Assembly: GCF_002002925.1 (NCBI RefSeq)
Contig: NZ_CP019511.1
Location: 3,069,001-3,133,000, forward strand
DNA length: 64,000 nt
Source: Sphingomonas sp. LM7
Lineage (GTDB): Bacteria > Pseudomonadota > Alphaproteobacteria > Sphingomonadales > Sphingomonadaceae
Direction: 5' to 3'
This document shows, piece by piece, positions 27,449-40,606 of this stretch. The position numbers and the translations under genes were made by a program. The notes beneath the pieces were generated by a model, which was not told where the DNA came from, ran no database searches, and saw only the letters and a program-made list of their open reading frames with translations. The number at the start of each line of letters is the position of its first letter. Within the stretch, counting starts at the first letter, position 1.

Positions 27449-28063
27449 TCAGCGATTCCGCGGGCCTTGCCTCCGCGGGTCGTTCCAGCGGAACACTCCG
27501 TCGGACACGCTGCCGTTGATCTGCTGGCCGGATAGACGGATCGTCGTACGATTGTTCTGCGAATCCAGCGCGACCCAGCCCTGCAGCACCAGCCCCGCGG
27601 GCCCGGCAGCGTTCTTCTGGAAAATCATCGTGATCCGGCCATATTCGGGATGCGCCGGATCATGGACTTCGATCGAGACGACGCGGGGATCGCCGGTCGA
27701 GTTCAGCTTGGCGAACTTGGCGATGTCGCGCTTGGGGTTGAGCAGAACCGCCAGCGGGGAATTGCCGATCGGCCAGCGATCGACCTGGCGCACCTGATAA
27801 TCGATGAAATAGAGGCTGTTTCCGTCCGCTACGATCAACTGCGGCACACCCTTCTGATATTGGAAGCGTATCTTGCCGGGGCGCTTGAGCGTCATCGTGC
27901 CGGTCAGCACGCGATTGTTGCGGTCGGTCTGGCTGAATGCGGCGGTCATGCTGGTGACGCCGGCCAGATGCTGCTGAACCTGCGCCAGCTCGTCCGCGAC
28001 GGGCGCCGCCGAGACCAGCATCGGCGCGGCGAACAGGGTGAGGGCTAGGGACCGTGCAAACAC
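27449..28063 (-). CDS. lolA: LolA outer-membrane lipoprotein carrier
   Basis: A 204-aa periplasmic chaperone that carries lipoproteins from LolCDE to the outer membrane. A signal peptide (LALTLFAAPMLVSA) precedes the mature protein, which has the fold of LolA with FSQTDRNNRVLTGTMTLKRPGKIRFQYQ and PLAVLLNPKRD. The start is GTG at 28063, with GGAGAA upstream; in-frame codons upstream lack a signal peptide. It lies downstream of ftsK, a usual order. Confidence 0.92.
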   Translation of the reverse strand: MFARSLALTLFAAPMLVSAAPVADELAQVQQHLAGVTSMTAAFSQTDRNNRVLTGTMTLKRPGKIRFQYQKGVPQLIVADGNSLYFIDYQVRQVDRWPIGNSPLAVLLNPKRDIAKFAKLNSTGDPRVVSIEVHDPAHPEYGRITMIFQKNAAGPAGLVLQGWVALDSQNNRTTIRLSGQQINGSVSDGVFRWNDPRRQGPRNR

Positions 28064-28148
28064 GTCTATCTTCTCCGAAAGCTTTGGGCGAGGCCGTAGC
28101 GGGGGCGGCTTGAATGCCCCCTGAACCCTCATCCCTCCGAAACGATCC

Positions 28149-30470
<2,322 letters not shown>

Positions 30471-30622
30471 GGCCCGTTCTCCAAAATGTCAGGGGGTGCG
30501 GCGGAATCATCGCCTACGCGGACTCTGACGTCAAGATGGACCTGTTTTTGTACTTCCACCGTGACCTGTGGATCGTGTCTTCGCGCTTCCTCTCTGACGG
30601 CCTTGTGGTTAGTGCCACACAC

Positions 30623-31840
30623 ATGGATAGCGCAGACGTACTCATCCTCGGCGGCGGACTGGTCGGCAGTGCGCTGGCGACCGCGCTCGACGCGCATGGC
30701 CTCACCGCAATCGTCATCGACCCCGCCGATCCCGCGACGATCCTCGCCGCCGGGTATGATGGCCGCGCCTCGGCGATCGCCAGCGCGCCGATGCGGATGT
30801 TCGACGCGATCGGCGTCGCGCCGCGGCTCGCCGGCAAGGGGTGCCCGATCGAAGGCATCCGAGTCAGCGACGGCCTCGCCCCCGGTAAGCTAGATTTCAC
30901 GCCCGATGCCGACGGTGGCGCGCTCGGCCATATGTTCGAGAATCGCATTCTCCGGACTGCCCTATTCGAGGCTGCGCAGGCGGCGCCGGGCGTCGATCTG
31001 CGGATGCAGACGCGCGCCGTTTCGGTCGAGCGCGGTGAGTTCGGCGTTACCGCGACGCTCGATTCGGGTGCAGTGGTCCGTGCACCGCTGCTGATCGCTG
31101 CCGAGGGCCGCAATTCGCCGACGCGCGATGCTGCCGGGCTTAAGACCGCGCGGTGGAGTTATGACCATGCCGCAATGGTCGCGACCTTCGGGCACGAGCG
31201 CTCCCACGAGAATATCGCCTTCGAAATCTTCTATCCGGAGGGGCCGTTCGCGATCCTGCCGCTGCTCGACGATGCCAATGGCCATCGATCGGCGATCGTC
31301 TGGACGGTCAATGCCCGCGATGCGGCGGGGATGAACAAGATCTCTGACCGCGCCTATCTCGCCGAGGCGGAGAAGCGCATGGGCGGCTTTCTCGGCACGC
31401 TCGGGCCGCTTTCGGGCCGGTTCAGCCATCCGCTGGGCTTTCACCACGCCGCGTGGATCACTTCGAACCGGCTCGCTTTGGTCGGCGACGCCGCGCACGG
31501 CATCCACCCGATCGCGGGGCAGGGCGTCAATGTCGGCTTCCGCGACGTCGCGACGCTGGTCGAGGTGCTAGTCGAGGGCAAAAGGCTCGGCATGGACCTC
31601 GGCGATCCGCAGCTGCTCGCGCGCTACCAGCGCTGGCGCGGGCTCGACACTTTTATGGTCGCTGCCGCTACGGACGGGCTGACTCGCCTGTTCGGCATTC
31701 CCGGCAAGACCGCCGCCGCGGTCCGCCGCTTTGGCTTGTCGGCAGTCGACAAGCTGCCGCCGCTCAAAGACTGGTTCATGGCCGAGGCGCGCGGCGAAAG
31801 CGGTGACGTGCCCAAGCTGCTGCAAGGGCTGAGCGTCTAA
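30623..31840 (+). CDS. UbiH/UbiF/COQ6-family FAD monooxygenase
   Basis: A 405-aa flavoprotein hydroxylase. The N-terminal dinucleotide motif is [14 protein letters not shown], and the second FAD motif is [25 protein letters not shown] is the family substrate-side loop. It most likely hydroxylates the ubiquinone ring; which carbon cannot be told. I start at the ATG at 30623 because the FAD fold begins right after it, although the frame is open upstream. Its stop overlaps the convergent Trm112 gene by 4 nt. Confidence 0.85.
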   Translation: MDSADVLILGGGLVGSALATALDAHGLTAIVIDPADPATILAAGYDGRASAIASAPMRMFDAIGVAPRLAGKGCPIEGIRVSDGLAPGKLDFTPDADGGALGHMFENRILRTALFEAAQAAPGVDLRMQTRAVSVERGEFGVTATLDSGAVVRAPLLIAAEGRNSPTRDAAGLKTARWSYDHAAMVATFGHERSHENIAFEIFYPEGPFAILPLLDDANGHRSAIVWTVNARDAAGMNKISDRAYLAEAEKRMGGFLGTLGPLSGRFSHPLGFHHAAWITSNRLALVGDAAHGIHPIAGQGVNVGFRDVATLVEVLVEGKRLGMDLGDPQLLARYQRWRGLDTFMVAAATDGLTRLFGIPGKTAAAVRRFGLSAVDKLPPLKDWFMAEARGESGDVPKLLQGLSV

Positions 31841-32004
31841 GGCAGCATCCGCGCCGCCTCGACGAGCATCACGGGCACGCCGTCGCGAATAGGGTAGGCG
31901 AGGCCGGCCTCGTCGGACACCAGCTCCAGCCGCGCCTCGTCATGGCGCAGCGACGTACGCGTAACCGGGCACACCAGCTTTTCGAGCAGCCACGGGTCGA
32001 TCAC
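31837..32004 (-). CDS. Trm112-family small protein
   Basis: A 55-aa protein, below the usual ORF-length cut-off. It reads [19 protein letters not shown], then [18 protein letters not shown], which fits the Trm112/YcaR zinc-ribbon-like family whose members activate methyltransferases in other organisms. Only one cysteine (Cys12) remains. The start is GTG at 32004, inside the stop of the Lon-domain gene (GTGA), which supports real translation. It also overlaps the UbiH-like gene end. Confidence 0.85.
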   Translation of the reverse strand: MIDPWLLEKLVCPVTRTSLRHDEARLELVSDEAGLAYPIRDGVPVMLVEAARMLP

Positions 32005-32612
32005 TGCAGGGTCACTCCGCCTTCTTCGCCGTGGCGGCCGAAGAATTGCATCAGCTGGACGATCAGGTCGGCGCGGGCGGAAAGCCCGTCGGCTTCGATC
32101 AATGCCTGTTTCGATGCGGTGTCGAACGGCGCGATCTGGGCGATGCCGTTGACCAGCGATTCGTCGTCGAGCCGGGTTACCGCTTCCCAGTCGACGGCAT
32201 AGCCGAGCCCGTCGGCGAAGCGGCGCGATTCCATTTCGAGCGAGGCGCGCTCGGCGATCGCGAGCACTTCGCCTTCGCCGGCAGCCTCCAGCTCGGCTTC
32301 GACTTGGCGGAACGGGGTCGTGACGTCGAGTTCGCGGAGTACCGTGAAGCGGGCCAGCCCTTCGAGCACGATATCATAGCGGCCGTCGGGCAGTGCCTCG
32401 ACTTCGGCGATGCGGCCGACACAGCCGATGTCGAACAGCGCCGGGGGATCGCCCGCGTCGCGCGGCTGGATCATGCCGATTCGCCGATCGCGGGCTAGCG
32501 CGTCCGAGATCAGCGCGCGGTAACGGGGCTCGAAGATGTGGAGCGGCAGGTGCATCCGCGGGAACAGCAGCGCCCCGGCGAGCGGAAACACCGAAAGCCG
32601 CGTCACGGTCAT
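32001..32612 (-). CDS. LON substrate-binding domain protein
   Basis: A 203-aa protein built of the Lon N-terminal (PUA-like) domain alone: [30 protein letters not shown] is the signature, followed by [27 protein letters not shown]. No ATPase or protease domain follows. Such proteins are of uncertain function, perhaps in substrate recognition. It overlaps the CnoX gene stop by 4 nt and the Trm112 start, so the three genes form one operon. Confidence 0.9.
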   Translation of the reverse strand: MTVTRLSVFPLAGALLFPRMHLPLHIFEPRYRALISDALARDRRIGMIQPRDAGDPPALFDIGCVGRIAEVEALPDGRYDIVLEGLARFTVLRELDVTTPFRQVEAELEAAGEGEVLAIAERASLEMESRRFADGLGYAVDWEAVTRLDDESLVNGIAQIAPFDTASKQALIEADGLSARADLIVQLMQFFGRHGEEGGVTLQ

Positions 32613-33562
32613 CCGAACAGGATCGCCGAGAGCTTGCGCCGCTGCGCCGAGACCCAGGGATCTTCGAGACCGACGGCTTCGAACAGCTTGAGCAGGCGCG
32701 CGCGGGCGGCGCCTTCGTTCCAGTCGCGGTCTTCGGCGATCATCGCGAGCAAGGTCGCGGCAGCCGCTTCGCGATCGCTGGTCATCTGGCCGCCGGCGAG
32801 TTCGTAGCGCGCATCCATGTCGCCGGTAGCGGCCTTGGCTTCCAGCCCGGACAGATCCTCGACCGGCACCACTTCCTTCGCCAGCGCGAGCGCGGCGCGC
32901 GCCTGCTCGATCTCGGGGCCCTTGGCTGCATCCTCGGGAAATGCAGCCAGCACGGCTTCGGCATCGTCGGTCCGTCCCAGCGCGAGCAGCGCGCGTGCGC
33001 GGCCCGCGGCGATCTGCGGATGCTCGGGCGCCACCTCGGCGATTTGCTCGAACACCGAGAGCGCGCGTTCGTGGTCGCCTTCGGCCAGCACCTGCTCGCC
33101 CATCGCGATCAGTGGCTCCAGCTCAGCCTCGGCGGAGGCTTCCTCGCTCTGGACGGGCAATTGGCGCAATATCTGGTCGAGCATCGTGCGCAGCTGGGTT
33201 TCGGTGCGGGCGGTGGTCAGATCGGCAACGAGCTGGCCCTGGAACATCGCATAGACGGTCGGGATCGAGCGGACCTGGAACTGGGCCGCGATAAACTGAT
33301 TCGCGTCGACATCGACCTTGGCGAGCGTCACGCCCTTCGCCGCATAGTCGGCGGTTACTTTCTCCAGCACCGGAGTCAGCGCCTTGCACGGGCCGCACCA
33401 TTCGGCCCAGAAGTCGATGACGACGAGGCTGGTCATCGACGGCTCGACGACGTCGCGGCGGAAGGCCTCGACGGCTTCCTTCTCGGCGGGGGACAGTCCA
33501 AGCGTGGCCAACGGGGTGCTCCTGAGCGTAATGTCGGGTTGCGCCGCTATGTGGGCGTTCAT
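32609..33562 (-). CDS. cnoX: CnoX/YbbN-type thioredoxin-fold co-chaperone
   Basis: A 317-aa protein with a thioredoxin domain (about 25-130) and a C-terminal TPR-like region (150-317; GEQVLAEGDHERALSVFEQIAEVAPEHPQIAAGRARALL). The active site is WCGPC (55-59), so unlike E. coli CnoX, which lacks the second active-site pattern, this one should keep redox activity; such CPxC-type variants are known in alphaproteobacteria. The ATG at 33562 fits, but a later start cannot be excluded. Confidence 0.85.
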   Translation of the reverse strand: MNAHIAAQPDITLRSTPLATLGLSPAEKEAVEAFRRDVVEPSMTSLVVIDFWAEWCGPCKALTPVLEKVTADYAAKGVTLAKVDVDANQFIAAQFQVRSIPTVYAMFQGQLVADLTTARTETQLRTMLDQILRQLPVQSEEASAEAELEPLIAMGEQVLAEGDHERALSVFEQIAEVAPEHPQIAAGRARALLALGRTDDAEAVLAAFPEDAAKGPEIEQARAALALAKEVVPVEDLSGLEAKAATGDMDARYELAGGQMTSDREAAAATLLAMIAEDRDWNEGAARARLLKLFEAVGLEDPWVSAQRRKLSAILFG

Positions 33563-33683
33563 GCTTCCCGCGCCAAGCCTTTTCCAGAATCGGTCGTTGG
33601 GGGTTGCGCTGTCCGAATCCCGCTGCTAGTGGCCGCGCCTCACCCGCCCCCAGCGCCAAGTCGCGAAGGGGCAGAACGCCAGA

Positions 33684-33758
<75 letters not shown>

Positions 33759-33888
33759 GCTTCTCGCCGTGATCCAGCGGCGCTAGATCACATCAGCGAG
33801 AAGCACCGCCGGCGCCGAGGCCAGGCGATTTCCGAGTTCCACTCCGTTCAGCGTGCGGCCATCCCGATTGTTTGATAGAGCACGCGTG

Positions 33889-34308
33889 ATGCACTCTATC
33901 GTTTCCAAAATGCTGGCGGTCGCCCTTGTCGCGCTGCCCCTCGCCACCCCCGCCTTCGCCGACGAGCCGCCGACGCCGATCGCGACCGAATGGCGCAATC
34001 CGAGCAACAGCGTCCATGTCCGCATCGACAAATGCGATGGCAAGCTGTGCGGCACGGTGACTTGGGCCAGCGACAAGGCCCAGGCCGATGCCCGCCGCGG
34101 CGGCACGCCGAATCTGATAGGCACCCGCCTGTTCCGCGATCTCGAGCCCTCCGGGGCCAGCAAATGGCACGGCAAGGTATTCGTGCCCGATATCCGCAAA
34201 ACCTTCTCGGGCACGCTCAGCTTCACCGATTCGAACACGATGGTCGGCAAGGGCTGCGTATTGTTCGGCGTGATCTGCAAGTCGCAGACGTGGAAACGCA
34301 TCAGCTGA
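33889..34308 (+). CDS. DUF2147 exported protein
   Basis: A 139-aa secreted protein with a signal peptide (MLAVALVALPLATPAFA, cleaved before DEPP). The mature part (ATEWRNPSNSVHVRIDKCDGKLCGTVTW ... DLEPSGASKWHGKVFVPDIRKTFSGTLSFTDSNTMVGKGCVLFGVICKSQTWKRI) matches the DUF2147 lipocalin-like barrel of unknown role. It carries two cysteine pairs. I start at the ATG at 33889 because it begins the signal peptide. Confidence 0.88.
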   Translation: MHSIVSKMLAVALVALPLATPAFADEPPTPIATEWRNPSNSVHVRIDKCDGKLCGTVTWASDKAQADARRGGTPNLIGTRLFRDLEPSGASKWHGKVFVPDIRKTFSGTLSFTDSNTMVGKGCVLFGVICKSQTWKRIS

Positions 34309-34365
34309 ATTCGAACGCAGCTTCCGGGACTGACCGGGTGCGGTTTCTCGGCTAGAGTCGAAATC

Positions 34366-35163
34366 ATGGCAAGCGCACCCATAAGAATCGGCATCGGCGG
34401 CTGGACCTTCGAGCCATGGCGCGGGACCTTCTACCCCGAAGGGCTCGTCCAGAAGAAGGAGCTCGAATACGCCTCGCAGCAGCTCAGCGCGATCGAGATC
34501 AACGGCACCTATTATTCGAGCTTCAAGCCCGCGACGTTCGAAGGCTGGGCGAAGACCGTGCCCGAAGGCTTCGTCTTCACGGTCAAGGGCTCGCGCTTCT
34601 GCACCAATCGCAAAATTCTCGCCGAGGCGGGCGAATCGGTCCAGCGCTTCGTGTCGCAGGGGTTGGTCGAGCTCGGCGACAAGCTCGGCCCGCTCTTTTG
34701 GCAGTTCATGGCGACCAAGAAATTCGACGCGGAGGATTTCCGCGCCTTCCTGGCACTACTCCCGCGCGAGGAGGCTGGGGTGAAGCTCCGTCACGCGATC
34801 CAGGTTCGCCACGACAGCTTTCATGTCCCCGAATTCGTGGCGATGTGCCGGGAGGCTGACGTCGCGATCGTCTATGCCGATTCGCCGCAATATCCGGCAA
34901 TCGCCGATATTACAGGCGACTTCATCTATGCCCGGCTGGAGGCAGGTGAGGACGACAACCCGCTTTGCTACCCGGAGGCCGATTTCCCGCGCTGGACGCA
35001 AGCGGCGGAGGTGTGGGCGGCCGGTGGTCGGCCCGACGGTCTGCCCTATGTCGAGACCAAGACCCCGCCCAAGCAACCGCGCGAGACGTTCGTCTTCTTC
35101 ATCCACGGCGGCAAGGTCCGCGCCCCCGCCGCAGCGCAGGAACTGATTCGCCGGCTAGCTTGA
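34366..35163 (+). CDS. DUF72 protein
   Basis: A 265-aa cytosolic TIM-barrel-like protein of the DUF72 family. The N-terminal pattern IGIGGWTFEPWRGTFYPEGL and the later EINGTYYSSFKPATFEGWAKTVPEGFVFTVK and IVYADSPQYP segments are typical. The function is unknown; roles in nucleic acid or sugar chemistry have been proposed without proof. It is followed by a small repeat-like tract before the CoA transferase end. Confidence 0.9.
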   Translation: MASAPIRIGIGGWTFEPWRGTFYPEGLVQKKELEYASQQLSAIEINGTYYSSFKPATFEGWAKTVPEGFVFTVKGSRFCTNRKILAEAGESVQRFVSQGLVELGDKLGPLFWQFMATKKFDAEDFRAFLALLPREEAGVKLRHAIQVRHDSFHVPEFVAMCREADVAIVYADSPQYPAIADITGDFIYARLEAGEDDNPLCYPEADFPRWTQAAEVWAAGGRPDGLPYVETKTPPKQPRETFVFFIHGGKVRAPAAAQELIRRLA

Positions 35164-35186
35164 CCCCTCCTTGGGAGGGAGGCCAG

Positions 35187-36296
35187 TTACGGCCGCTTCG
35201 GGCTCGGCTTGTCGGATACCATCCGTTCGCCGTCGATGACGATCGGGCTCGCCAGCCCGGGCACACCATCGCGCCCGATCTGCATGCCGCGCGCCGTCAC
35301 CTGGACATCGGCGAACACTTCATCGACAGCGTTGATCGGTCCCGCCGGCACGCCTACCGCTTCGAGCGCTTCGTAGAGATCGGCCTTTGCCCGAACCCGG
35401 ACCGCCGCCTCGATCGCCGGTATCAGCAGTGCGCGGTGGGTCACCCGTGCCGGATTGGTCGCGAATTGCGGATCATCGGCCAGATCGAGGCCGAGTACGT
35501 CGCACAGCTTCCGGAACTGCGAATCATTGCCCACCGCGACGATCAGCGCGCCGTCGCGCGTCTCGAAGGCCTGGTACGGCACGAGGTTGGAATGGCCGTT
35601 ACCCATCCGGTGGGGCACCTTGGTGGGGTTGGCCATCCAGTTGAGCGCCTGGTTGGCGAGCACTCCCACCTGGGTGTCGAGCAGTGCCATGTCGATATGC
35701 GCGCCTTCGCCAGTGACGTCACGACGTCGCAACGCAGCGAGGATCGCCACTGCCGAATAGACTCCGGTGAATATGTCGGCATAGGCGACCCCGGCCTTTT
35801 GCGGGGGACCGTCGGGCTCGCCGGTCAGCGACATCGCGCCGCCCATGCCCTGGATGATGAAATCGTATCCGGCGCGATGGGCATAGGGGCCGTCCTGCCC
35901 GAAGCCGGTGATCGAGCAGACCACGAGCCGCGGATCGGCCGCGCGCAGGCTGACGGGATCGAGCCCGTATTTGACCAGCCCGCCGACCTTGTAATTCTCG
36001 ATCACGACATCGGCGCCGGCGATCAGCGCGCGGACCTCGGCCTGCCCCTCGGGCGTAGCGATGTCGATCGCGCGGCTCTCCTTGCCGCGGTTGGTCGCGT
36101 GGAAATAGGCTGCGTCGAGCGTCTCGCCGTCCGCGCCGTGCAGGAAGGGCGGCCCCCAATGCCGGGTATCGTCGCCCGAGCCGGGACGCTCGACCTTGAT
36201 CACCTCCGCCCCCAGATCGGCGAGCAACTGGCCACACCACGGCCCGGCAAGGATCCGTGCCAGCTCGATGACTCGAAGCCCTTCGAGGGGCTTCAC
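35187..36296 (-). CDS. CaiB/BaiF CoA-transferase family protein
   Basis: A 369-aa family III CoA transferase, which moves CoA between carboxylic acids. The N-terminal MKPLEGLRVIELARILAGPWCGQLLADLGAEVIKVE is characteristic; the catalytic aspartate is in the RAGYDFIIQGMGG segment. The neighbouring glutaryl-CoA dehydrogenase-type gene and the GNAT gene overlap or adjoin it, and in other genomes this pair acts on glutarate. The acyl substrate is inferred. Confidence 0.9.
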   Translation of the reverse strand: MKPLEGLRVIELARILAGPWCGQLLADLGAEVIKVERPGSGDDTRHWGPPFLHGADGETLDAAYFHATNRGKESRAIDIATPEGQAEVRALIAGADVVIENYKVGGLVKYGLDPVSLRAADPRLVVCSITGFGQDGPYAHRAGYDFIIQGMGGAMSLTGEPDGPPQKAGVAYADIFTGVYSAVAILAALRRRDVTGEGAHIDMALLDTQVGVLANQALNWMANPTKVPHRMGNGHSNLVPYQAFETRDGALIVAVGNDSQFRKLCDVLGLDLADDPQFATNPARVTHRALLIPAIEAAVRVRAKADLYEALEAVGVPAGPINAVDEVFADVQVTARGMQIGRDGVPGLASPIVIDGERMVSDKPSPKRP

Positions 36297-36817
36297 GGCC
36301 TGCGAATCTCGTAGATCACATGCGGCTTCATTTCGCCTGCCATCAGCCGCAGCTCGGGCGGTCCCGCGCGCAGCACGCCGCCATTCTTCTCCATTGCCTT
36401 GCGGGAGCGGACATTGTTCTCACCGACAGTGAACACCACGGTGCCGACGAAGCGGTGGATGTAGTCGAGCATCAGCCGCTTGATCTCGCGATTGGTATCA
36501 CCACCCCAATAGTCGCGCTTGAGATAGGTCCAGCCGATCTCGATCTCGTAGGCCTCCGGCTTCCAATTGTCGAAGCGCGACGATCCGATGACTTCGCCAG
36601 TCGCGCGGGCGAGGATGGTCAGCGCGCCGCCGCTGGCGATCCCGGCGTCGAAATAGGCGCGGAATACACTTTCCTGCCAGCGATCATGCGCGGGATGAAC
36701 TTCCCAGATCAGCGGATCGGACGCGACGGCGTAGAGCGCATCCCAATCCTCCGCCGTGCTGGGACGCAGGATCACGCGGTCACCCGTCAGTGTCGGTTGG
36801 CGATCCAGCTCGATCAC
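36293..36817 (-). CDS. GNAT-family acetyltransferase
   Basis: A 174-aa N-acetyltransferase of the RimJ/RimL type: TGDRVILRPSTAEDWDALYAVASDP ... YEIEIGWTYLKRDYWGGDTNREIKRLMLDYIH and VFTVGENNVRSRKAMEKNGG, with the C-terminal helix and acetyl-CoA loop. The substrate is unknown. The start is GTG at 36817 with a good GGAGGA site; that site lies in the end of an inverted repeat (36822-36899). The stop overlaps the CoA-transferase start by 4 nt. Confidence 0.85.
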   Translation of the reverse strand: MIELDRQPTLTGDRVILRPSTAEDWDALYAVASDPLIWEVHPAHDRWQESVFRAYFDAGIASGGALTILARATGEVIGSSRFDNWKPEAYEIEIGWTYLKRDYWGGDTNREIKRLMLDYIHRFVGTVVFTVGENNVRSRKAMEKNGGVLRAGPPELRLMAGEMKPHVIYEIRRP

Positions 36818-36821
36818 ATTT

Positions 36822-36899
36822 CCTCCGTTCGCTTTGAGCGCAGTCGAGAAGCCTTTGTCACCGTTTCCGTTTCTCGACTTCGCTCGAAACAAACGGAGG
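36822..36899. repeat. REP-type inverted pair providing a ribosome binding site
   Basis: CCTCCGTT (36822-36829) pairs with AACGGAGG (36892-36899). Inside lie CAGTCGAGAAG (36841-36851) and TTCTCGACTTCGCTCG (36871-36886), inverted copies of one motif. The element fills the gap between the glutaryl-CoA dehydrogenase end and the GNAT start, and its terminal GGAGG (minus strand) is the SD of the GNAT gene. Confidence 0.65.
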
Positions 36900-36918
36900 C
36901 ATCAGAATGATGTCGATA

Positions 36919-38103
<1,185 letters not shown>

Positions 38104-38113
38104 GTCACTTCCC

Positions 38114-38968
38114 TCAGGTGGCGGCCGGGCGCGGGGGTGCCGCAACCGGCGGCGTGGCGGGCGGCGCTTCCAACGCGGCCCGTTCGATTTCGAGCAATCC
38201 CTGCCGCGCGGCGATATAGCGGCGCGCCGCGACGATCCAGCTCTCGGCGCTGACCATGCCGGGCATGTGCACCACCTCGGCGAGTGCTGTCTCGACATCG
38301 CCATGGTCGAGCGCGAGCCGGGCGCGGCGCAGCCGATCTGACGTGCGCGGGCTCGGCGATTCGGCCTGGCGCAGCACGACTAGGTCGCTCAGCAGCCGCC
38401 GAACGCCCATCCACATGCTGTCATCGGCGCCACTGGCGAGCCGCGGCGCGATCGTCTCAAGCGCGAGCCGCAAATCGCCCAGCGTCACCGGTTCGGCCGA
38501 GGCGCGTAGGATCATTCCCACTGCTTCGCCGCGCGCTTCGCCGAAGCGCCGGCGCAGCTGGCCTTCCAACTGGCCCAGCGGCTGGCCGCGTTCGATCGCG
38601 CGGCGGACGCCTGCCGCGATCATCAGCCGCTCGGCGCGAGTAGCGTAGGAAGACGCGTTGCGGGCGCTGCCGTCGATATCGCGCAGCCGCAGCTCGAGCT
38701 GGTCGAGCTTGCCGGCAAGCTCCTGCTCGCGCGCGCCTAAAGTCGCCATGTCGGTGCCGGGCGGCAGCGATGCCACGGGGTTCGCCGGTTGCGTGGCCTC
38801 GATCGGCGGGGGCACGGGCGCATTGCGCGGCGATCCGATTCCGCCAGCAAGTTGGAATGCGGCCGCCGTCACGGCGATGCCGCCGACAAAGGCAAGTCCG
38901 CCAATAAGATAGGGTGTCCGCGTCTCGGGGCCGCGGGCCGGCTCCGGCGCGAGGGGCTCGTCGCTCAT
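38114..38968 (-). CDS. Mic60/mitofilin-like membrane protein (COG4223)
   Basis: A 284-aa inner-membrane protein: short N-tail, one membrane segment (about residues 19-42: [19 protein letters not shown]), a proline-rich stretch, a coiled coil ([23 protein letters not shown]) and a helical C-terminal domain ([36 protein letters not shown] ... [16 protein letters not shown]). This design, next to hemD and hemC, fits the alphaproteobacterial Mic60 homologue that shapes inner membranes. A proline/alanine tail ends it. The similarity is inferred from architecture and context. Confidence 0.75.
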   Translation of the reverse strand: MSDEPLAPEPARGPETRTPYLIGGLAFVGGIAVTAAAFQLAGGIGSPRNAPVPPPIEATQPANPVASLPPGTDMATLGAREQELAGKLDQLELRLRDIDGSARNASSYATRAERLMIAAGVRRAIERGQPLGQLEGQLRRRFGEARGEAVGMILRASAEPVTLGDLRLALETIAPRLASGADDSMWMGVRRLLSDLVVLRQAESPSPRTSDRLRRARLALDHGDVETALAEVVHMPGMVSAESWIVAARRYIAARQGLLEIERAALEAPPATPPVAAPPRPAAT

Positions 38969-38998
38969 GCCCCCTTATTCGCTGCCCTGCCCGCGCGG

Positions 38999-39667
38999 TC
39001 AATCGGCCAGCGCGATTGCGGCGTCGATCAGCGCCTCGCTGGAGATCGATTCGGGCACCACGACCTGCTCCCAACCGCCTCCGACGGCCGCTGCCGCGCG
39101 TTGGCTCAGCGCGACGATCGCCATTCCGCTGCGCGAAATCGCCGCCGCATCGACGACCTCCCCTAGCCGCACGCCTCCGCGGGCGGACTGCACCAGGGCT
39201 ATGCAGCCGTCGAGTTGAGACACGTCCCGTGGCGCAAGCGTCTCGCTCGCATAGACGGTGATCACTTGCGCGATGACCCCGCCCGGCTCGATCGTCCGTT
39301 CGCGCCCGGCGAGATGCAGCGCCCGCTCTATCCCCGCCGCCTGGGCGTTCGCAGTTAGCGCTGCCGCGTCCTCCTCGCCCACAAAGACGACGTCGAAGCC
39401 CGCGCGCTGCGCCGAATCGGCAGTCGCCTTGCCGACGGCATGGACCGGCAGTCGATGCAGCGCCGAAAGACCGGCGCCGCCATGGCGCACGGCGTTGGCG
39501 CTGGTCAGGATCAGCGCATCGAAGGCTTCGGCAGCGGGAACGCCCCACGCCACCGGTCGAACCTCGAACAGCGGCATTCGAATCGCGGTGCGTCCCCGTG
39601 CCTCGATCGCCGCCGCAGTCACGCGGTTGCCCGGCTCGGGTCGCAGCACCGCGATTTGGCGAGTCAT
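38999..39667 (-). CDS. hemD: Uroporphyrinogen-III synthase
   Basis: A 222-aa enzyme that closes hydroxymethylbilane to uroporphyrinogen III. The sequence is weakly conserved in this family; AVLRPEPGNRVTAAAIEARG, FDALILTSANAVRH, VHAVGKATADSAQRAGF and IVALSQRAAAAV are its usual landmarks. Its position directly after hemC (overlap 4 nt) is decisive. The start is the ATG at 39667. Confidence 0.88.
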   Translation of the reverse strand: MTRQIAVLRPEPGNRVTAAAIEARGRTAIRMPLFEVRPVAWGVPAAEAFDALILTSANAVRHGGAGLSALHRLPVHAVGKATADSAQRAGFDVVFVGEEDAAALTANAQAAGIERALHLAGRERTIEPGGVIAQVITVYASETLAPRDVSQLDGCIALVQSARGGVRLGEVVDAAAISRSGMAIVALSQRAAAAVGGGWEQVVVPESISSEALIDAAIALAD

Positions 39668-40578
39668 CCGCCGAACAGCCGGCGGATTTCTTCGGGCGCT
39701 CCGATCAGCAAGTCGCGCGCCACGGCGATCGGCAATACCTGGTCGGTCGGCGCGCCGGCCTCCTGGGCGTAGACATGGACGCTGCCGTCTTCGGAAAGGA
39801 GCTCGGCGCGCAGTGTCATGATCGCGCCCTCGATCGTCGCCAGCGCGCCGACCGGCGAATGGCAATCGGCCTTGAGCGCGGCGAGCAGCGCACGCTCGGC
39901 GAGGACGCAAGCATGCGTCTGCGGATCGTCGATCTTCGCCAGCATCGCCCGGGCATGCGAGTCGGTCCCGCGGCACTCGATCCCCACTGCGCCCTGCGCC
40001 GGCGCAGGGAGCATCACGTTGATCGGGATCGCCACGCCGACGTCATGACGCCCGAGTCGCTCGAGCCCCGCGGCGGCCAGCAACGTCGCATCGACCTCGC
40101 CCGCCGCCAGCTTGGCCAGCCGCGTTTCGACATTTCCCCGAAACACGATGATCTCCACATCCGGCCGAAGCTTGCGGATCTGCGCCGCCCGTCGCGGCGA
40201 GCTGGTGCCGATGACTGCGCCGTGACGCAGCGCTTCGATCGATTCGGCGCCGATGAGCCGGTCGCGCACGTCGGCACGGGGAAGGATGGCGGCGATCGTA
40301 ATTTCGGGCGGGCGGACGGTCTCGACGTCCTTCATCGAATGGACTGCGCCGTCGATCGCGCCGTCGATCAGTGCGCGATCGAGCTCCTTGGTCCATAGCG
40401 CCTTGCCGCCAATCTCGGCGAGCGCGCGGTCCTGGACCCGGTCGCCGGTAGTGCGGATCGGAACGATCTCGATGGCGTCGGCCGGCAGGGCATGCGCGGC
40501 GAGCAGCGCATCGCGCACCATATGGGCTTGGGTGAGGGCGAGCGGCGAGCCGCGGGTGCCAAGGCGGAACTGGAGCAT
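39664..40578 (-). CDS. hemC: Hydroxymethylbilane synthase (porphobilinogen deaminase)
   Basis: A 304-aa enzyme that joins four porphobilinogen units. It begins LQFRLGTRGSPLALTQAH, with TTGDRVQDRALAEIGGKALWTKELD and VHSMKDVET as the active site; the dipyrromethane cofactor cysteine is in ALKADCHSPVGA. The end LFGG is complete. I take the ATG at 40578; a TTG at 40602 in frame is possible. Confidence 0.93.
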   Translation of the reverse strand: MLQFRLGTRGSPLALTQAHMVRDALLAAHALPADAIEIVPIRTTGDRVQDRALAEIGGKALWTKELDRALIDGAIDGAVHSMKDVETVRPPEITIAAILPRADVRDRLIGAESIEALRHGAVIGTSSPRRAAQIRKLRPDVEIIVFRGNVETRLAKLAAGEVDATLLAAAGLERLGRHDVGVAIPINVMLPAPAQGAVGIECRGTDSHARAMLAKIDDPQTHACVLAERALLAALKADCHSPVGALATIEGAIMTLRAELLSEDGSVHVYAQEAGAPTDQVLPIAVARDLLIGAPEEIRRLFGG

Positions 40579-40606
40579 GGGTTGTGCTAATGCCCCCAGC
40601 AATTAG

